DNA of 64,000 nucleotides from Rudaea sp. (GTDB lineage Bacteria > Pseudomonadota > Gammaproteobacteria > Xanthomonadales > Rhodanobacteraceae), in NCBI GenBank assembly GCA_031291055.1, contig JARLJU010000367.1:1-64000 (forward strand), read 5' to 3'. Positions 34,972 through 44,807 of this stretch are shown here, in pieces. Numbering within the stretch: the first letter of the stretch is position 1; each line of letters begins with the position of its first letter. The position numbers were made by a program, and so were the translations under genes. Under the pieces are notes generated by a model. The model was given only the letters and a program-made list of their open reading frames with translations, was not told where the DNA came from and ran no database searches.

Positions 34972-35379
34972 ATGTCGCGCTACACCGAGAAACAGTATCG
35001 AAGGCACATGTTTTCTGTCATGGCGATCTACGTTGCTCTGATGCTGCTGGAATGGCCGCATGTGCGCAGCGTATCGAGCCTGCCGTGGAAGATCGCCATG
35101 GCGCTGGCGCCCGCGATCCCGGTGATCATCGTCATCTGGCTGATGGCAAAACGCCTGATGCACAGCGATGAACTGGAACAACGCCTGCACTTGATGGCGC
35201 TGAGCGTGGCCACTGGCATGATTTGCGCGCTGACTCTCATCGGCGGTTTTCTCTGCGCCGCGGGTGTGATTGCGCTGGGTGGCGACATACTGATTTGGGT
35301 CGCTCCGATTCTGTCCTTGATCTATGGCGCGACACACGTCTGGCTGAGGCGTCGCTACGGCGCTACCGGCTGCTCATGA
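34972..35379 (+). CDS. Membrane protein partner of XRE regulator
   Basis: A 135-residue protein with four predicted helices: MFSVMAIYVALMLLEW, IAMALAPAIPVIIVIWLMA, LMALSVATGMICALTLIGGFL and ILIWVAPILSLIYGATHVW. A GGAG ribosome site precedes ATG 34972. Small four-helix proteins followed by a short XRE regulator form a recurrent bacterial pair, although I do not know a proven function. Its stop overlaps the regulator start (ATGA), so they are translationally coupled and controlled by the promoter at 34899. Confidence 0.75.
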   Translation: MSRYTEKQYRRHMFSVMAIYVALMLLEWPHVRSVSSLPWKIAMALAPAIPVIIVIWLMAKRLMHSDELEQRLHLMALSVATGMICALTLIGGFLCAAGVIALGGDILIWVAPILSLIYGATHVWLRRRYGATGCS

Positions 35380-35573
35380 AAAACCGCATGCGCGAATTGC
35401 GCGAGGGCCGTGACTTGTCGCAGGGCGATCTGGCCGAGCAGCTCGACGTATCGCGGCAGACCGTCAACGCGATCGAGACCGGCAAGTACGATCCCAGCCT
35501 GCCGCTGGCTTTCCGCATCGCAAGACTTTTTCGCCTGACGATCGAAGCCATCTTCGATCCCGGAAAGGATTGA
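35376..35573 (+). CDS. XRE-family HTH regulator, 65 residues
   Basis: The whole protein is one helix-turn-helix domain: MKNRMRELREGRDLSQGDLA, helices QGDLAEQLDVSRQTVNAIETG (recognition helix SRQTVNAIE) and a short C-terminal tail RLTIEAIFDPG. It belongs to the short YgzD/YozG-like XRE regulators. Context predicts repression of its own operon through the two palindromes at 34887 and 34934. The following hydrolase gene begins four bases after its stop and may be under the same control. Confidence 0.9.
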   Translation: MKNRMRELREGRDLSQGDLAEQLDVSRQTVNAIETGKYDPSLPLAFRIARLFRLTIEAIFDPGKD

Positions 35574-35576
35574 ATC

Positions 35577-37112
35577 GTGAACCACAGAAACCTGTTGCGT
35601 ATCCTGGTGACGGTCGCCGTGATCGGCTACTTTGCCTCGACCTATTTCAACAAACCAGGCCCGGCAGCGCACACGCTGGCCGCGCCGATTCCCGCGCACG
35701 CCAGTGCATTCATGATCGGCAGTCTGCAGTTCCAGACCTGCGAGCTGGCGCAGAAGCAAACCGGCGCGACGACAGCGGCATTCTGCGCACCGTTCAGCGT
35801 GCCGGAAAACCGTGACGCGCCGGCGCTGCGCAAGATCGATCTCAAGCTTGCTCTGATCCGCAGCGACGCGGAAGCGGCGGATACCGACATCGTCGTCTTC
35901 CTTGCCGGCGGCCCCGGTCAGGCGGCGACGGAAGCGTGGCCGCAGATCTCCGGCGCGCTGGCGCCGCTGCGCAAGCACCATCACATTTTGCTGCTTGACC
36001 AGCGCGGCACGGGCGCTTCGCACCCGATCGCCTGTGCGCCAACCAAGAACACGGACGCGGACGAAGACCGCATCGATCTGGATGCGATGCGCAGTCATGT
36101 GCGTCAGTGCCTGGCCGACGTGGAGAAGAACGCCGACCCGCGCGCCTATACGACCACGGCCGCGGTGGAAGATCTGGAAGCCGTACGCCAAGCGCTCGGC
36201 GCACCGCAGTTCGATCTGGTCGGCGTGTCCTACGGCACACGCATGGCACAGCAGTATCTGGTCCGCCATGCGGATGCGGTGCGCAGCGTGGTGCTCGACA
36301 GCGTGGCGCCGAATGAACTGGTGCTGGGCGAAGACTTCGCCGTGAATCTGGAAGATGCGCTGAGGCTGCAATTTGTGCAATGTACACAAAGTCCACAATG
36401 CGCGAAGGCATTCGGCGATCCATACGTCAGCCTGCAACGACTGCGGGATACATTGCGCACGCGGCCACAGGACTTTGATTTCCGCGATCCGGTCACGTTT
36501 GCCGCCGCACACAGGCGGCTCAACAACTACACGCTGGCCGGGCTGGTGAGGATCTTCGCCTACACGCCAGAAACCGCGGCCTTGCTGCCACTGTCGATCG
36601 CCGCAGGTCTGCAAGACGACTACACGCCGCTGGCTGGGCAGACGCTGCTGCTGGCCGGTGATCTGTCCGAGTTGCGCGACAGCGGCATGCAATTGTCGGT
36701 GTTCTGCGCCGAGGACGCCGACCTGCTGACGCCACGGCCACAGGATGCCGGCACCCTGCTCGGTACCTCGATGATCGATGTCATGAAGGCTGAATGCGAA
36801 ATCTGGCCACACGGGATGCGTCCGGCGGATTTCCATGCGCCGCTGAAAACAGACAAGCCGGTGTTGATCCTGGAAGGCGAGTTCGACCCGGTCACGCCAC
36901 CGCGCTATGGCAGACAGGTGTTGAAAGGCCTGACAAACGGCCGCCTGCTGATCGCCAAGGGCCAGGGTCACAACGTGATCGGCCGGGGCTGCATGCCGAA
37001 AATGATCGGAGAATTTGTGGACAAATTGAAGCCAGAGCAGATCGATGCGACATGTCTGGACCGGCTTGGTCCGACACCGGCGTTCATCGACTTCAGTGGT
37101 CCGTCGCCTTGA
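35577..37112 (+). CDS. Exported alpha/beta hydrolase, tripeptidyl-aminopeptidase-like
   Basis: A 511-residue protein. The N-terminus has an uncleaved-looking or signal helix (LLRILVTVAVIGYFAS), then an alpha/beta hydrolase core: oxyanion-side VVFLAGGPGQAA, HHILLLDQRGTGAS, nucleophile GVSYGTRMA, a lid region, acid in LEGEFDPVTPPRYG and histidine in AKGQGHNVI, with a C-terminal block holding a cysteine (IDATCLDRL). The order matches TAP-like/prolyl-aminopeptidase hydrolases of the secreted type. Cysteines at CTQSPQC may be disulphide bonded. GTG 35577 starts four bases after the regulator. Substrate is unknown. Confidence 0.85.
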   Translation: MNHRNLLRILVTVAVIGYFASTYFNKPGPAAHTLAAPIPAHASAFMIGSLQFQTCELAQKQTGATTAAFCAPFSVPENRDAPALRKIDLKLALIRSDAEAADTDIVVFLAGGPGQAATEAWPQISGALAPLRKHHHILLLDQRGTGASHPIACAPTKNTDADEDRIDLDAMRSHVRQCLADVEKNADPRAYTTTAAVEDLEAVRQALGAPQFDLVGVSYGTRMAQQYLVRHADAVRSVVLDSVAPNELVLGEDFAVNLEDALRLQFVQCTQSPQCAKAFGDPYVSLQRLRDTLRTRPQDFDFRDPVTFAAAHRRLNNYTLAGLVRIFAYTPETAALLPLSIAAGLQDDYTPLAGQTLLLAGDLSELRDSGMQLSVFCAEDADLLTPRPQDAGTLLGTSMIDVMKAECEIWPHGMRPADFHAPLKTDKPVLILEGEFDPVTPPRYGRQVLKGLTNGRLLIAKGQGHNVIGRGCMPKMIGEFVDKLKPEQIDATCLDRLGPTPAFIDFSGPSP

Positions 37113-37142
37113 ACGGCCCCGCGTCTTGATGGGAGCAGCGCC

Positions 37143-37877
37143 ATGATCGAAGTAAAAGACCTGCACAAGCAGTTCGGCAAGGTCGTTGCCGTCGATGGCG
37201 CGAGCTTCAGCGCGCGCGACGGCGAAATCACCGGTCTGCTCGGACCCAACGGTGCCGGCAAGACCACAACCCTGCGCTGTCTGTATACCCTGATGAAGCC
37301 CGACCGCGGACAGGTACTGGTCGATGGCATCGACGCCGCGATCGATCCGGTCGCCGTGCGCCGCCGGCTTGGCGTACTGCCCGACGCGCGCGGCCTGTAT
37401 AAGCGACTGACCGCGCGCGAGAACATCGATTACTTCGGACGCCTGCACGGCCTCGATGCGGCGACGATCCGCAGCCGCACCGACGCGGCGATCGCCGCGC
37501 TCGACATGACCGATATCGCCGATCGCCGCACCGAAGGCTTTTCCCAGGGCCAGCGCGTGAAGACCGCGATTGCGCGCGCCCTCGTCCACGATCCCAACAA
37601 CGTCATCCTCGACGAGCCGACCAACGGGCTCGACGTAATGGCGACGCGCGCCATGCGTGAGTTCCTCAAGCGCCTGAAACGCGAGGGCCGCTGCGTGCTG
37701 TTTTCCAGCCACATCATGCAGGAGGTCGGCGCGTTGTGCGACCGCATTGTCGTCATCGCCCACGGCAAGGTCGTCGCCGACGAATCGCCGGATGCGCTGC
37801 GAGCGCAGACCGGCGAAGCGAATCTGGAAGACGCCTTCGTCAAGCTGATCGGTTCGGAAGAAGGGCTTGCCGCATGA
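37143..37877 (+). CDS. ABC transporter ATP-binding protein (NatA-like)
   Basis: A 244-residue ATPase: Walker A GPNGAGKTTTLR near residue 34, signature FSQGQRVK, Walker B VILDEPTNGLDV, switch histidine in FSSHIMQEV. The FSQGQRVKTAIARALVHDP segment and partner type match NatA of the NatAB exporter, which in Bacillus extrudes sodium. The next gene begins inside its stop (ATGA). Confidence 0.9.
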   Translation: MIEVKDLHKQFGKVVAVDGASFSARDGEITGLLGPNGAGKTTTLRCLYTLMKPDRGQVLVDGIDAAIDPVAVRRRLGVLPDARGLYKRLTARENIDYFGRLHGLDAATIRSRTDAAIAALDMTDIADRRTEGFSQGQRVKTAIARALVHDPNNVILDEPTNGLDVMATRAMREFLKRLKREGRCVLFSSHIMQEVGALCDRIVVIAHGKVVADESPDALRAQTGEANLEDAFVKLIGSEEGLAA

Positions 37878-39049
37878 AACCCGCGCTGATCGTTTTCCTC
37901 AAGGAGGTCCGCGAGAACCTGCGCGACCGACGCACCGTCATCAACACCCTCGTCACCGGGCCGCTGATGGCGCCCCTGATCTTCGTGCTGATGATGCAGA
38001 CCCTGGTCACGCGCGAACTCGACAAGGCCGAGAAACCGCTGCCGCTGCCGGTCGCTGGGGCCGAATACGCGCCAAACCTTGTCGCCGTGCTGAAGCAGCA
38101 GAACATCGATGTCCAGCCGGCGCCAGCCGATGCCGAGCGCGCCGTGCGCGAGCAGGATGCAGACGTAGTCCTGCGCATCCCGCAGGATTTCCCGGCCAAT
38201 TGGAAAAAGGGCGAACCGGCGCAAGTTGAAATTGTTTACGACCAGTCGCAGCGTGATGCCAGTGGGTCGGTATCGCGGTTGCGCGGCGTGCTCGAGCGTT
38301 ACAGCGAACAGACCGCAGCACTGCGCCTGGTCGCACGTGGCCTGTCGCCTTCGGTCATACGGCCGTTGACCATTGCCGACCGCGACCAGTCCACGCCGCA
38401 AAGCCGTTCCAGCAATCTGTTTTCGATATTGCCGTATTTCTTCATCCTCGGCGGTTTCATCGGCGGCATGGCGCTGGCGATCGACACGACGGCCGGCGAA
38501 CGCGAACGGCAATCGCTGGAACCGCTGCTGGCCAATCCGGTATCGCGCTGGCAGATCCTCGCCGGCAAGCTTGGCGCGACGACCGCGTTCGCGATCACCA
38601 CGGTGCTGTTGAGCATCCTCGCCTTCGCCGTGGTCGGACAGTTCATGCCGACCGAGAAAATCGGCATGACCCTGCAGATCGGGCCGCGCTTCGTTGTCTG
38701 TACCGTGCTCGTCATGCTGCCGTTGGCGGCGCTGCTGGCAACGCTGCAAACCCTCGTCGCTGCGTTCGCGAAGAGCTATCGCGAAGCGCAGACCTACATA
38801 TCGCTGCTGATGTTCGTGCCGATGATTCCGACCCTGCTGCTTACCTTGATGCCGGTCAAGGCGCAGGCGTGGATGTATGCGGTGCCGCTGATGGGGCAGC
38901 AGATCGTCATTACGCGACTGCTGCGTGGCGACAGCGTACTGGTTTCATCGATGCTGCTGTGCTTCGCTTGCACGGCGCTGGCGGCAGCGGTGCTTTGCGC
39001 GATTGCGGCGCATATCTACCGCAGCGAGCGGCTGGCGATTTCAACGTGA
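37874..39049 (+). CDS. ABC transporter permease (NatB-like)
   Basis: A 391-residue ABC-2 permease. The first helix (LVTGPLMAPLIFVLMMQTLV, about 25-45) is followed by an extracytoplasmic domain of about 140 residues, then five C-terminal helices (ILPYFFILGGFIGGMALAIDTTAGERERQ, the family hallmark with the ERERQSLEPLLANPVSR loop). It pairs with the NatA-like ATPase. The cargo could be an ion or a small molecule; not determinable here. Confidence 0.88.
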   Translation: MKPALIVFLKEVRENLRDRRTVINTLVTGPLMAPLIFVLMMQTLVTRELDKAEKPLPLPVAGAEYAPNLVAVLKQQNIDVQPAPADAERAVREQDADVVLRIPQDFPANWKKGEPAQVEIVYDQSQRDASGSVSRLRGVLERYSEQTAALRLVARGLSPSVIRPLTIADRDQSTPQSRSSNLFSILPYFFILGGFIGGMALAIDTTAGERERQSLEPLLANPVSRWQILAGKLGATTAFAITTVLLSILAFAVVGQFMPTEKIGMTLQIGPRFVVCTVLVMLPLAALLATLQTLVAAFAKSYREAQTYISLLMFVPMIPTLLLTLMPVKAQAWMYAVPLMGQQIVITRLLRGDSVLVSSMLLCFACTALAAAVLCAIAAHIYRSERLAIST

Positions 39050-39127
39050 AAGACCCGGTCTGGAACGACAACCCGGCGAACGCAAGCACGTGCCGGGTAT
39101 CCCGCATCAACAAGCAGGAGGAGGAAC

Positions 39128-39472
39128 ATGTTTGCGCGACTGATGGGGTTGAAGACGATATCTCCCGTTGACCTGCATGAACTCATGCGGCAACCCAATC
39201 GCCTGTGCGTCATCGATGTGAATTCTCGTCCGAGCTGGCTGAAGGCGCGCGTTCCCGGCGCAAGGAATCTCGACCCCATGGAATACAAGGACAGTGACCT
39301 GCCACACGACAAGAACGATGTCCTGGTTTTCTATTGCTCGAATCCGATGTGCAGGAAAGCTCCCAACGCGGCGCGGCGCGCCAAGAAGATCGGCTATGGC
39401 AATGTCCGCGTCATGTCCGCGGGAATCAACGGCTGGCTGGCGATGAAGTTGCCTGTGCAGTCCGGAGGGTGA
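39128..39472 (+). CDS. Rhodanese-domain sulfurtransferase
   Basis: A 114-residue single rhodanese domain with LCVIDVNSRPSWLKARVPGA at the N-terminal side, an active-site loop FYCSNPMCRKAPNAA whose first cysteine is the probable persulphide carrier, and SAGINGWLAMKLPV at the end. Single-domain rhodaneses transfer sulphane sulphur. An AGGAGGA ribosome site sits just before ATG 39128. It lies downstream of the NatAB-like pair but separated by 78 bases. Confidence 0.88.
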   Translation: MFARLMGLKTISPVDLHELMRQPNRLCVIDVNSRPSWLKARVPGARNLDPMEYKDSDLPHDKNDVLVFYCSNPMCRKAPNAARRAKKIGYGNVRVMSAGINGWLAMKLPVQSGG

Positions 39473-39526
39473 GACTGCGCGTGGCTACGGTGCGGACGCG
39501 TCGGGAACGCTGCCGAACTCCCTGAG

Positions 39527-41041
39527 TCACGGCCGGCCACCGCCAAGCGCGCGCCGGTATTGGATCGCCTCGGTCAGATGCGACGTACCGATTTGCTCGC
39601 TGCCAGCCAGATCCGCAATCGTGCGGGCAACCCGCAGGATGCGGTGATACGCGCGTGCCGACAGGCCGAGACGATCCAGGGCGCGTTCGAGCAGGCTGCG
39701 ATCACCCGCGCTCAATTCGCAGTCACGCTGCGCTTCGCGGTTGCCGAGCACGGCGTTGGGCTTGCCGGCCCGGCGTTGCTGGCGTTCGCGCGCTGCAATG
39801 ACCCGGTCGCGCACGGCGGTGCTGGATTCGCCGGCGGCGCCCGTTGCGCCGAGTTCGGTCAGCGGCACGCGCGGCACTTCTATCTGCAGGTCGATGCGAT
39901 CGAGCAGCGGACCGGAAACGCGCGCGCGGTAGCGGCGTACCGCTTCCGGCGTGCAGGCGCAACGGCCGGAGATATCGCCGGCATAGCCACAGGGGCAGGG
40001 ATTCATCGCCGCGACCAGCTGGAACGCGGCGGGGAATTCCGCCTGGCGGGCCGCGCGCGAGATGACGATGCGCCCGGACTCCAGCGGTTCGCGCAGTACT
40101 TCGAGCACGCGCCGGTCGAACTCCGGCAGTTCGTCGAGAAACAATACACCGTGATGCGCCAACGAGATTTCGCCGGGACGCGGAATCGATCCGCCGCCGA
40201 CCAGGGCGGCGGCCGATGCCGTGTGATGCGGTGCTCGGAACGGCCGCATTTTCCAACGCTGGAAATCGATACCCTGCCCCGCGACCGAGCGCACCGCCGC
40301 GGCCTGCAGCGCCTCGGCTTCTTCCAGCGGCGGCAGGATGCCGGACAGGCGACTGGCGAGCATGGTCTTGCCAGTGCCCGGCGGCCCGACGAACAGAAGA
40401 TGATGGCGTCCGGCAGCGGCGATCTCGAGCGCGCGGCGCGCATGTGGTTGTCCGCGCACATCGGCCAGATCAAGCTCGGAAATCGCCGCCGTGTCGTCGG
40501 GCGGCGACGCGGCGGCGGCGGGCAGCGTCCCGGCGCCGCGCAGGAACGCGCAGACTTCCAGCAGCGATGAGGCGCTGTGCATGACCGTGCCGGCGACCAG
40601 GGAAGCTTCGGCGCCGTTCTCGCGCGGCACGATCAGGGCGCGCCCGGCCTTGGCAGCCTTGAGTGCGGCGGGCAGCACGCCGGTAATGCCGCGCAGTTCG
40701 CCGGAAAGCGCCAGTTCGCCGAGGAATTCGTAGCCGGCCAGACTTTCCTTGGGCAGATGGCCGGCGGCGGCGAGGATGCCGAGCGCGATCGGCAGATCGA
40801 AGCGGCCGCCATCCTTGGGCAGATCAGCCGGCGCGAGACTGACGGTGACGCGTCGCGCCGGATAGTCCATTTGTGCATTTTGTATGGCGACGCGCACGCG
40901 GTCGCGCGCCTCCTTTACCGCCGTCTCCGGCAGACCCACGATCGACGTGCCGGGCAAGCCTCCGGAAAGGTGCACTTCCACCGTCACCGGCGGAGCGGTC
41001 ACGCCCTCCTGTGCGCGGCTGTGGACGATGGCGAGACTCAT
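39527..41041 (-). CDS. comM: ComM/YifB family Mg-chelatase-like AAA ATPase
   Basis: A 504-residue protein with an N-terminal Lon-protease-like S5 domain (VEVHLSGGLPGTSIVGLPETA, SLAPADLPKDGGRFDLPIALG), the ATPase core with Walker A VGPPGTGKTMLASRL near 215 and Walker B GVLFLDELPEF, MNPCPCGYAG zinc-like cysteines, and a C-terminal Mg-chelatase domain. ComM acts in branch migration during natural transformation in Vibrio. ATG 41041 is chosen over the TTG-side extension to 41074. Rare AT-rich codons encode AIQNAQM near 40870. Confidence 0.92.
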   Translation of the reverse strand: MSLAIVHSRAQEGVTAPPVTVEVHLSGGLPGTSIVGLPETAVKEARDRVRVAIQNAQMDYPARRVTVSLAPADLPKDGGRFDLPIALGILAAAGHLPKESLAGYEFLGELALSGELRGITGVLPAALKAAKAGRALIVPRENGAEASLVAGTVMHSASSLLEVCAFLRGAGTLPAAAASPPDDTAAISELDLADVRGQPHARRALEIAAAGRHHLLFVGPPGTGKTMLASRLSGILPPLEEAEALQAAAVRSVAGQGIDFQRWKMRPFRAPHHTASAAALVGGGSIPRPGEISLAHHGVLFLDELPEFDRRVLEVLREPLESGRIVISRAARQAEFPAAFQLVAAMNPCPCGYAGDISGRCACTPEAVRRYRARVSGPLLDRIDLQIEVPRVPLTELGATGAAGESSTAVRDRVIAARERQQRRAGKPNAVLGNREAQRDCELSAGDRSLLERALDRLGLSARAYHRILRVARTIADLAGSEQIGTSHLTEAIQYRRALGGGRP

Positions 41042-41185
41042 TGGACGCCTTCCCCTCAAGGCATGGATACGCAAAAAGCCCGCGTCGTCGCCGCGCCGAT
41101 GTTTTCATGCGCCGATGTCGGAGCAAGCGCCGCCGCCACACATGGGCTGCGGAAAAAGTAAAATGCGGGAAATATACGCGCCGGT

Positions 41186-41449
41186 TCAGTGCGGCGCGGG
41201 GCGCGCACCGAGCAGCTCGTCCAGTTCGGAAATGCGCACTTCGAGCGCTTCGACTTTCTCGCGCGTACGCAACAGGACGCAGCGTTGGACATCGAATTCC
41301 TCGCGCGTCACCAGATCCAGCCGGCGCAGGCCGGCGCGCAGTGCGTCGCGGAAGTTGTTGGCGATATCGTCGCGTGCCTCACGAGCGCCGGGAGGCACCA
41401 GATCGGCCAGGCGCTTGGCCAGTTCGTCGATGGCTTGGATATTGATCAT
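41186..41449 (-). CDS. ubiK: UbiK accessory factor of ubiquinone biosynthesis
   Basis: An 87-residue helical protein beginning MINIQAIDELAKRLADLVPPG with the C-terminal coiled coil EEFDVQRCVLLRTREKVEALEVRISELDEL. This is the YqiC/UbiK (BMFP) family, which forms a coiled-coil trimer-like complex and assists the late hydroxylations of ubiquinone with UbiJ. GGGGAGA precedes ATG 41449. It lies upstream of comM on the same strand, separated by about 145 bases. Confidence 0.9.
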   Translation of the reverse strand: MINIQAIDELAKRLADLVPPGAREARDDIANNFRDALRAGLRRLDLVTREEFDVQRCVLLRTREKVEALEVRISELDELLGARPAPH

Positions 41450-41491
41450 CGGGCTCTCCCCGCGTGAATGATTCAAGAACGAGGGCGCTAG

Positions 41492-41953
<462 letters not shown>

Positions 41954-41981
41954 GCATCGAGGCTGGCCGTTCCATGGATCC

Positions 41982-43577
41982 TTACGCCGCTTCGCGCAGG
42001 AGATGCGGCGCATGCGTTTGCAGGGCCGCGAGCGTTGGAAGATCGTCCAGCACAGGGGCCCCGATCTCGCGCACGCGCGCGAGGATTTCAGCGGCGAGCG
42101 CGGCGAGCATCGCCGCGTTGGCACGGATGCGGCGTTCAAAGGCGGTTTCGTCGAGTCGGTCGGTCAAGCCGCGGTTGAGCTCCGCGAACCATGGCAACCG
42201 GCATTGGTCGAACATCCACGCCGGATTCTCACCGGTCGCGGTACCCGCGGCGCGGCGCAGCAGCAACTGGATTTCGCCATTCAGTATTTCGCATGCCGCC
42301 AGCGGCGCGGCCAGGCGCGTGAACAATGCAATTTCCGTGAGACGCTGCTGGAAGAAGAACTGGCACAGCACCCCCCAGTAGTATGCATAGTCCCAGATCA
42401 CTTTCAGCGGCATCAATTGCGCGTGACCGAACATCGGATACTGGCCTTCATACAGCGCCAGCGTGTTGCGGTAGAAGGAAAAGTATAATTGTTCAAAAAT
42501 TCGCGCTTCGCGCGCGAAGCGCTCACCGCGCAGGTCGCGGCCGATGAGTGCTGTGATGTAGCTATTGCCGATCGCGATGAAGTCGCTGCCCGGCGAATAG
42601 AACGGATCCAGGAACAGGCCCGCGTCGCCGGTAAGTGCCCAGCGGTCGGACGAGAACACCTGCTTGCAGCCGTGGGAAAAGTGGCGCAGGAAGGCAAAAT
42701 CCTGCAGCTTGTCGCGACGCGAGTCCAGCGCGCGGTACAGGTGTGGCTGGTGACGCGCGAACCAGGCCATGGCCTTGTCGAAACTGTCGATCGTTTCCAG
42801 GGGATGCAGACCGGCGTCGGCGACGATACCGACCGAGTGCGATCCCGATGACAGCGGGATCAACCAGGCCCAATAGCCCGGACCGCACAGGTGGTTGGTC
42901 GAACGCCAACGCTCAGGCGGACTGCAACGGGCGCGCCAGACCGGATCGTCCGACCATTCGTCGATGGCGATGCGCTCGCCGATGCGGAACCAGATGGCGT
43001 TGGCATCGTGTCCGTTGGGTTGGGCCAGATCGAGTTTGCGCTTGAGCAGTCCCGCGCGCCCGCTCGCATCGATCAGCCAGCGCGCCTGCAGCGAGTATTC
43101 CGCGCCGTCGCGGCGATAACGCACGCCATGTCCGGCGCCGTCTGCGCCCAGGTCGAGCGCATGTACCACGGCGCCGTCCAGGAATTCAGCGCCCAGCCCG
43201 GCGGCATGCTTGCTCAGGTAATTCTCGAAGATGCCGCGGTCAATCTGATAGCTCGGCGTCGGGAAAACTTCGCTGACGCCGAGTTCAGTGGTGCGGTCGA
43301 CGTCGTCGCGGCCCTCGCTGAAGAAGAAACGGAAGCCGAACTTGCGGATCTGGGCACTGTCCAGATGCGCCTTCAGTCCAAGCACCGTGTCGAAATAGTG
43401 CGCGCCGATCTCAACCGACGATTCGCCGACCTTGAACGCAGCCTCGCGCACCGGATGCCGGTTGCGCTCGAGCACGCGTACCGTCAGTGACGGAAATTCG
43501 CGGCGCAACTGGATTGCCAGCGTCAGTCCGGCGAGGCCGCCGCCGAGGATCAGTACGTCGCTGCGCTCGTGCACCAT
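41982..43577 (-). CDS. FAD-dependent halogenase-like oxidoreductase
   Basis: A 531-residue flavoprotein. The dinucleotide site LILGGGLAGLTLAIQLR opens the protein; AAFKVGESSVEIGAHYF is the second FAD block with the conserved KVGES; YWAWLIPLSSGSHSVGIV contains the W-x-W-x-I-P motif of flavin halogenases; TGDAGLFLDPFYSPGSDF is the third FAD block. Family members halogenate phenols or tryptophan, but some are hydroxylases. Xanthomonadin can be brominated, so a role in pigment tailoring is possible but inferred. It follows the SGNH and MBOAT genes on the same strand (72-base gap). Unusual AT-rich codons code for IFEQLYFS near 42480. Confidence 0.82.
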   Translation of the reverse strand: MVHERSDVLILGGGLAGLTLAIQLRREFPSLTVRVLERNRHPVREAAFKVGESSVEIGAHYFDTVLGLKAHLDSAQIRKFGFRFFFSEGRDDVDRTTELGVSEVFPTPSYQIDRGIFENYLSKHAAGLGAEFLDGAVVHALDLGADGAGHGVRYRRDGAEYSLQARWLIDASGRAGLLKRKLDLAQPNGHDANAIWFRIGERIAIDEWSDDPVWRARCSPPERWRSTNHLCGPGYWAWLIPLSSGSHSVGIVADAGLHPLETIDSFDKAMAWFARHQPHLYRALDSRRDKLQDFAFLRHFSHGCKQVFSSDRWALTGDAGLFLDPFYSPGSDFIAIGNSYITALIGRDLRGERFAREARIFEQLYFSFYRNTLALYEGQYPMFGHAQLMPLKVIWDYAYYWGVLCQFFFQQRLTEIALFTRLAAPLAACEILNGEIQLLLRRAAGTATGENPAWMFDQCRLPWFAELNRGLTDRLDETAFERRIRANAAMLAALAAEILARVREIGAPVLDDLPTLAALQTHAPHLLREAA

Positions 43578-43649
43578 CGAAAGCGCTCCGCTTGGGCAAA
43601 CAGATTGCGAGTCTAGCGCTTGCAGGTTATCGCGGCGCAAACGCGTCGT

Positions 43650-44807
43650 TCAGCGCGGCGCGGATTTCCAGAAATCGCGGTCGATGATGGTCACGAGGGC
43701 CGCGCTGTAGCGGTTGGCGTCGGCGGCCGTCAGGTGCGACCATTCGGGCAGTTCCAGTCCCTGCAGCTCTGGGTAGTCCTCGAAGTGGATGCCAGGTGCG
43801 CCCGTACGCGCGAGCAACGCGTCCCAGGTCTGCGCGCGCGGGAACAGCTTGTTGTCGAATTCCAGATAGCGTCCCGCGGTGGGCGGGCGTACGAAAAGCA
43901 CCTGTACGCCGCGCGCGCGCAGTTTGCCCACCGCGTCGACGGCGCGCTGAATCTGCGCATCGGCGATCGCATGCAATTTTTCCGGCGTATCCATGCCGGG
44001 CGGCGGCGGTGCCTCGAAACGTTGTACCCAATTGCCGCGCATAAGCTCGCGGTATTCCGGGTCCGTTTCCACCTTGCTCCACAGACGCGAGCTGCGGTCG
44101 GCTTCCTGCACCAGCAGCTTGCGCACGTCGTTGTGCAGCGACATACCCGGACGCACCGGCCAATCCTGCCGCTTGAGCACGGCGGCGAGTGCAAAATCGA
44201 AATCGTAGAAGGCGAAGTAGGGTTCCACGAGGTGCTTCGACAGCCAGTTGCCGACCCGCTGCGATGGGCTTTCCTTGTGATAGTAGGGAACTACATCGCC
44301 GCGGTACGCGAAGCCGCTGAAGAACAGGTCCGAGGCCACGCCGACCAGCACGTGGCCGGTGAATTGCGGGTCCGCGGCAAGGTCCTCAAGGACCGGCAAC
44401 GACGACGTGCCTTCGATCGCCAGCTGGATCGGGCGCTCGCCGGCAATTTTCTCCCAGACTGGCAATTGCACGTCGAACAGGATGCGCGACGAACCGGTCA
44501 GCACCGTCTTTCCGCCTTCGCCCGCGTCGATGCGGCGACGCTGCTGGGCCCACTCGCCGTTGCTGTTGTAGTAGCCGGGCGTGGCGCCGAAGTTGCGCCA
44601 GTAGCCCTCCCACGCGGCCAGCATCAGGACCAGCAGCGTCAGCGTGACCATAAAAATCCGTTGCCACGGTTGCGCCGGTACATCGCGTACGGGTACCGGT
44701 TGCGCGACACCGGGTCGATCCGCCGCGGTCAATCGCAGCGGGCCGGCCGGCTCGAAACCGGAGGTATGCGCAGCCGCAATATCAGAACTGGAAATAGATG
44801 AAGGCAC
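43650..44807 (-). CDS. AlgJ/AlgX-like SGNH-type protein with membrane anchor
   Basis: A 385-residue protein. The N-terminal hydrophobic helix (IFMVTLTLLVLMLAAWEG) anchors it; the periplasmic part has GSSRILFDV (SGNH block I serine), VGVASDLFFSG and the C-terminal acid/histidine pair in EWSHLTAADANRYS. This is the layout of the proteins that act with MBOAT acyltransferases to O-acylate an envelope polymer. GTG 44807 has an excellent AGGGGGAA site and overlaps the MBOAT gene by 26 bases; the frame also opens at TTG 44831. Confidence 0.75.
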   Translation of the reverse strand: MPSSISSSDIAAAHTSGFEPAGPLRLTAADRPGVAQPVPVRDVPAQPWQRIFMVTLTLLVLMLAAWEGYWRNFGATPGYYNSNGEWAQQRRRIDAGEGGKTVLTGSSRILFDVQLPVWEKIAGERPIQLAIEGTSSLPVLEDLAADPQFTGHVLVGVASDLFFSGFAYRGDVVPYYHKESPSQRVGNWLSKHLVEPYFAFYDFDFALAAVLKRQDWPVRPGMSLHNDVRKLLVQEADRSSRLWSKVETDPEYRELMRGNWVQRFEAPPPPGMDTPEKLHAIADAQIQRAVDAVGKLRARGVQVLFVRPPTAGRYLEFDNKLFPRAQTWDALLARTGAPGIHFEDYPELQGLELPEWSHLTAADANRYSAALVTIIDRDFWKSAPR

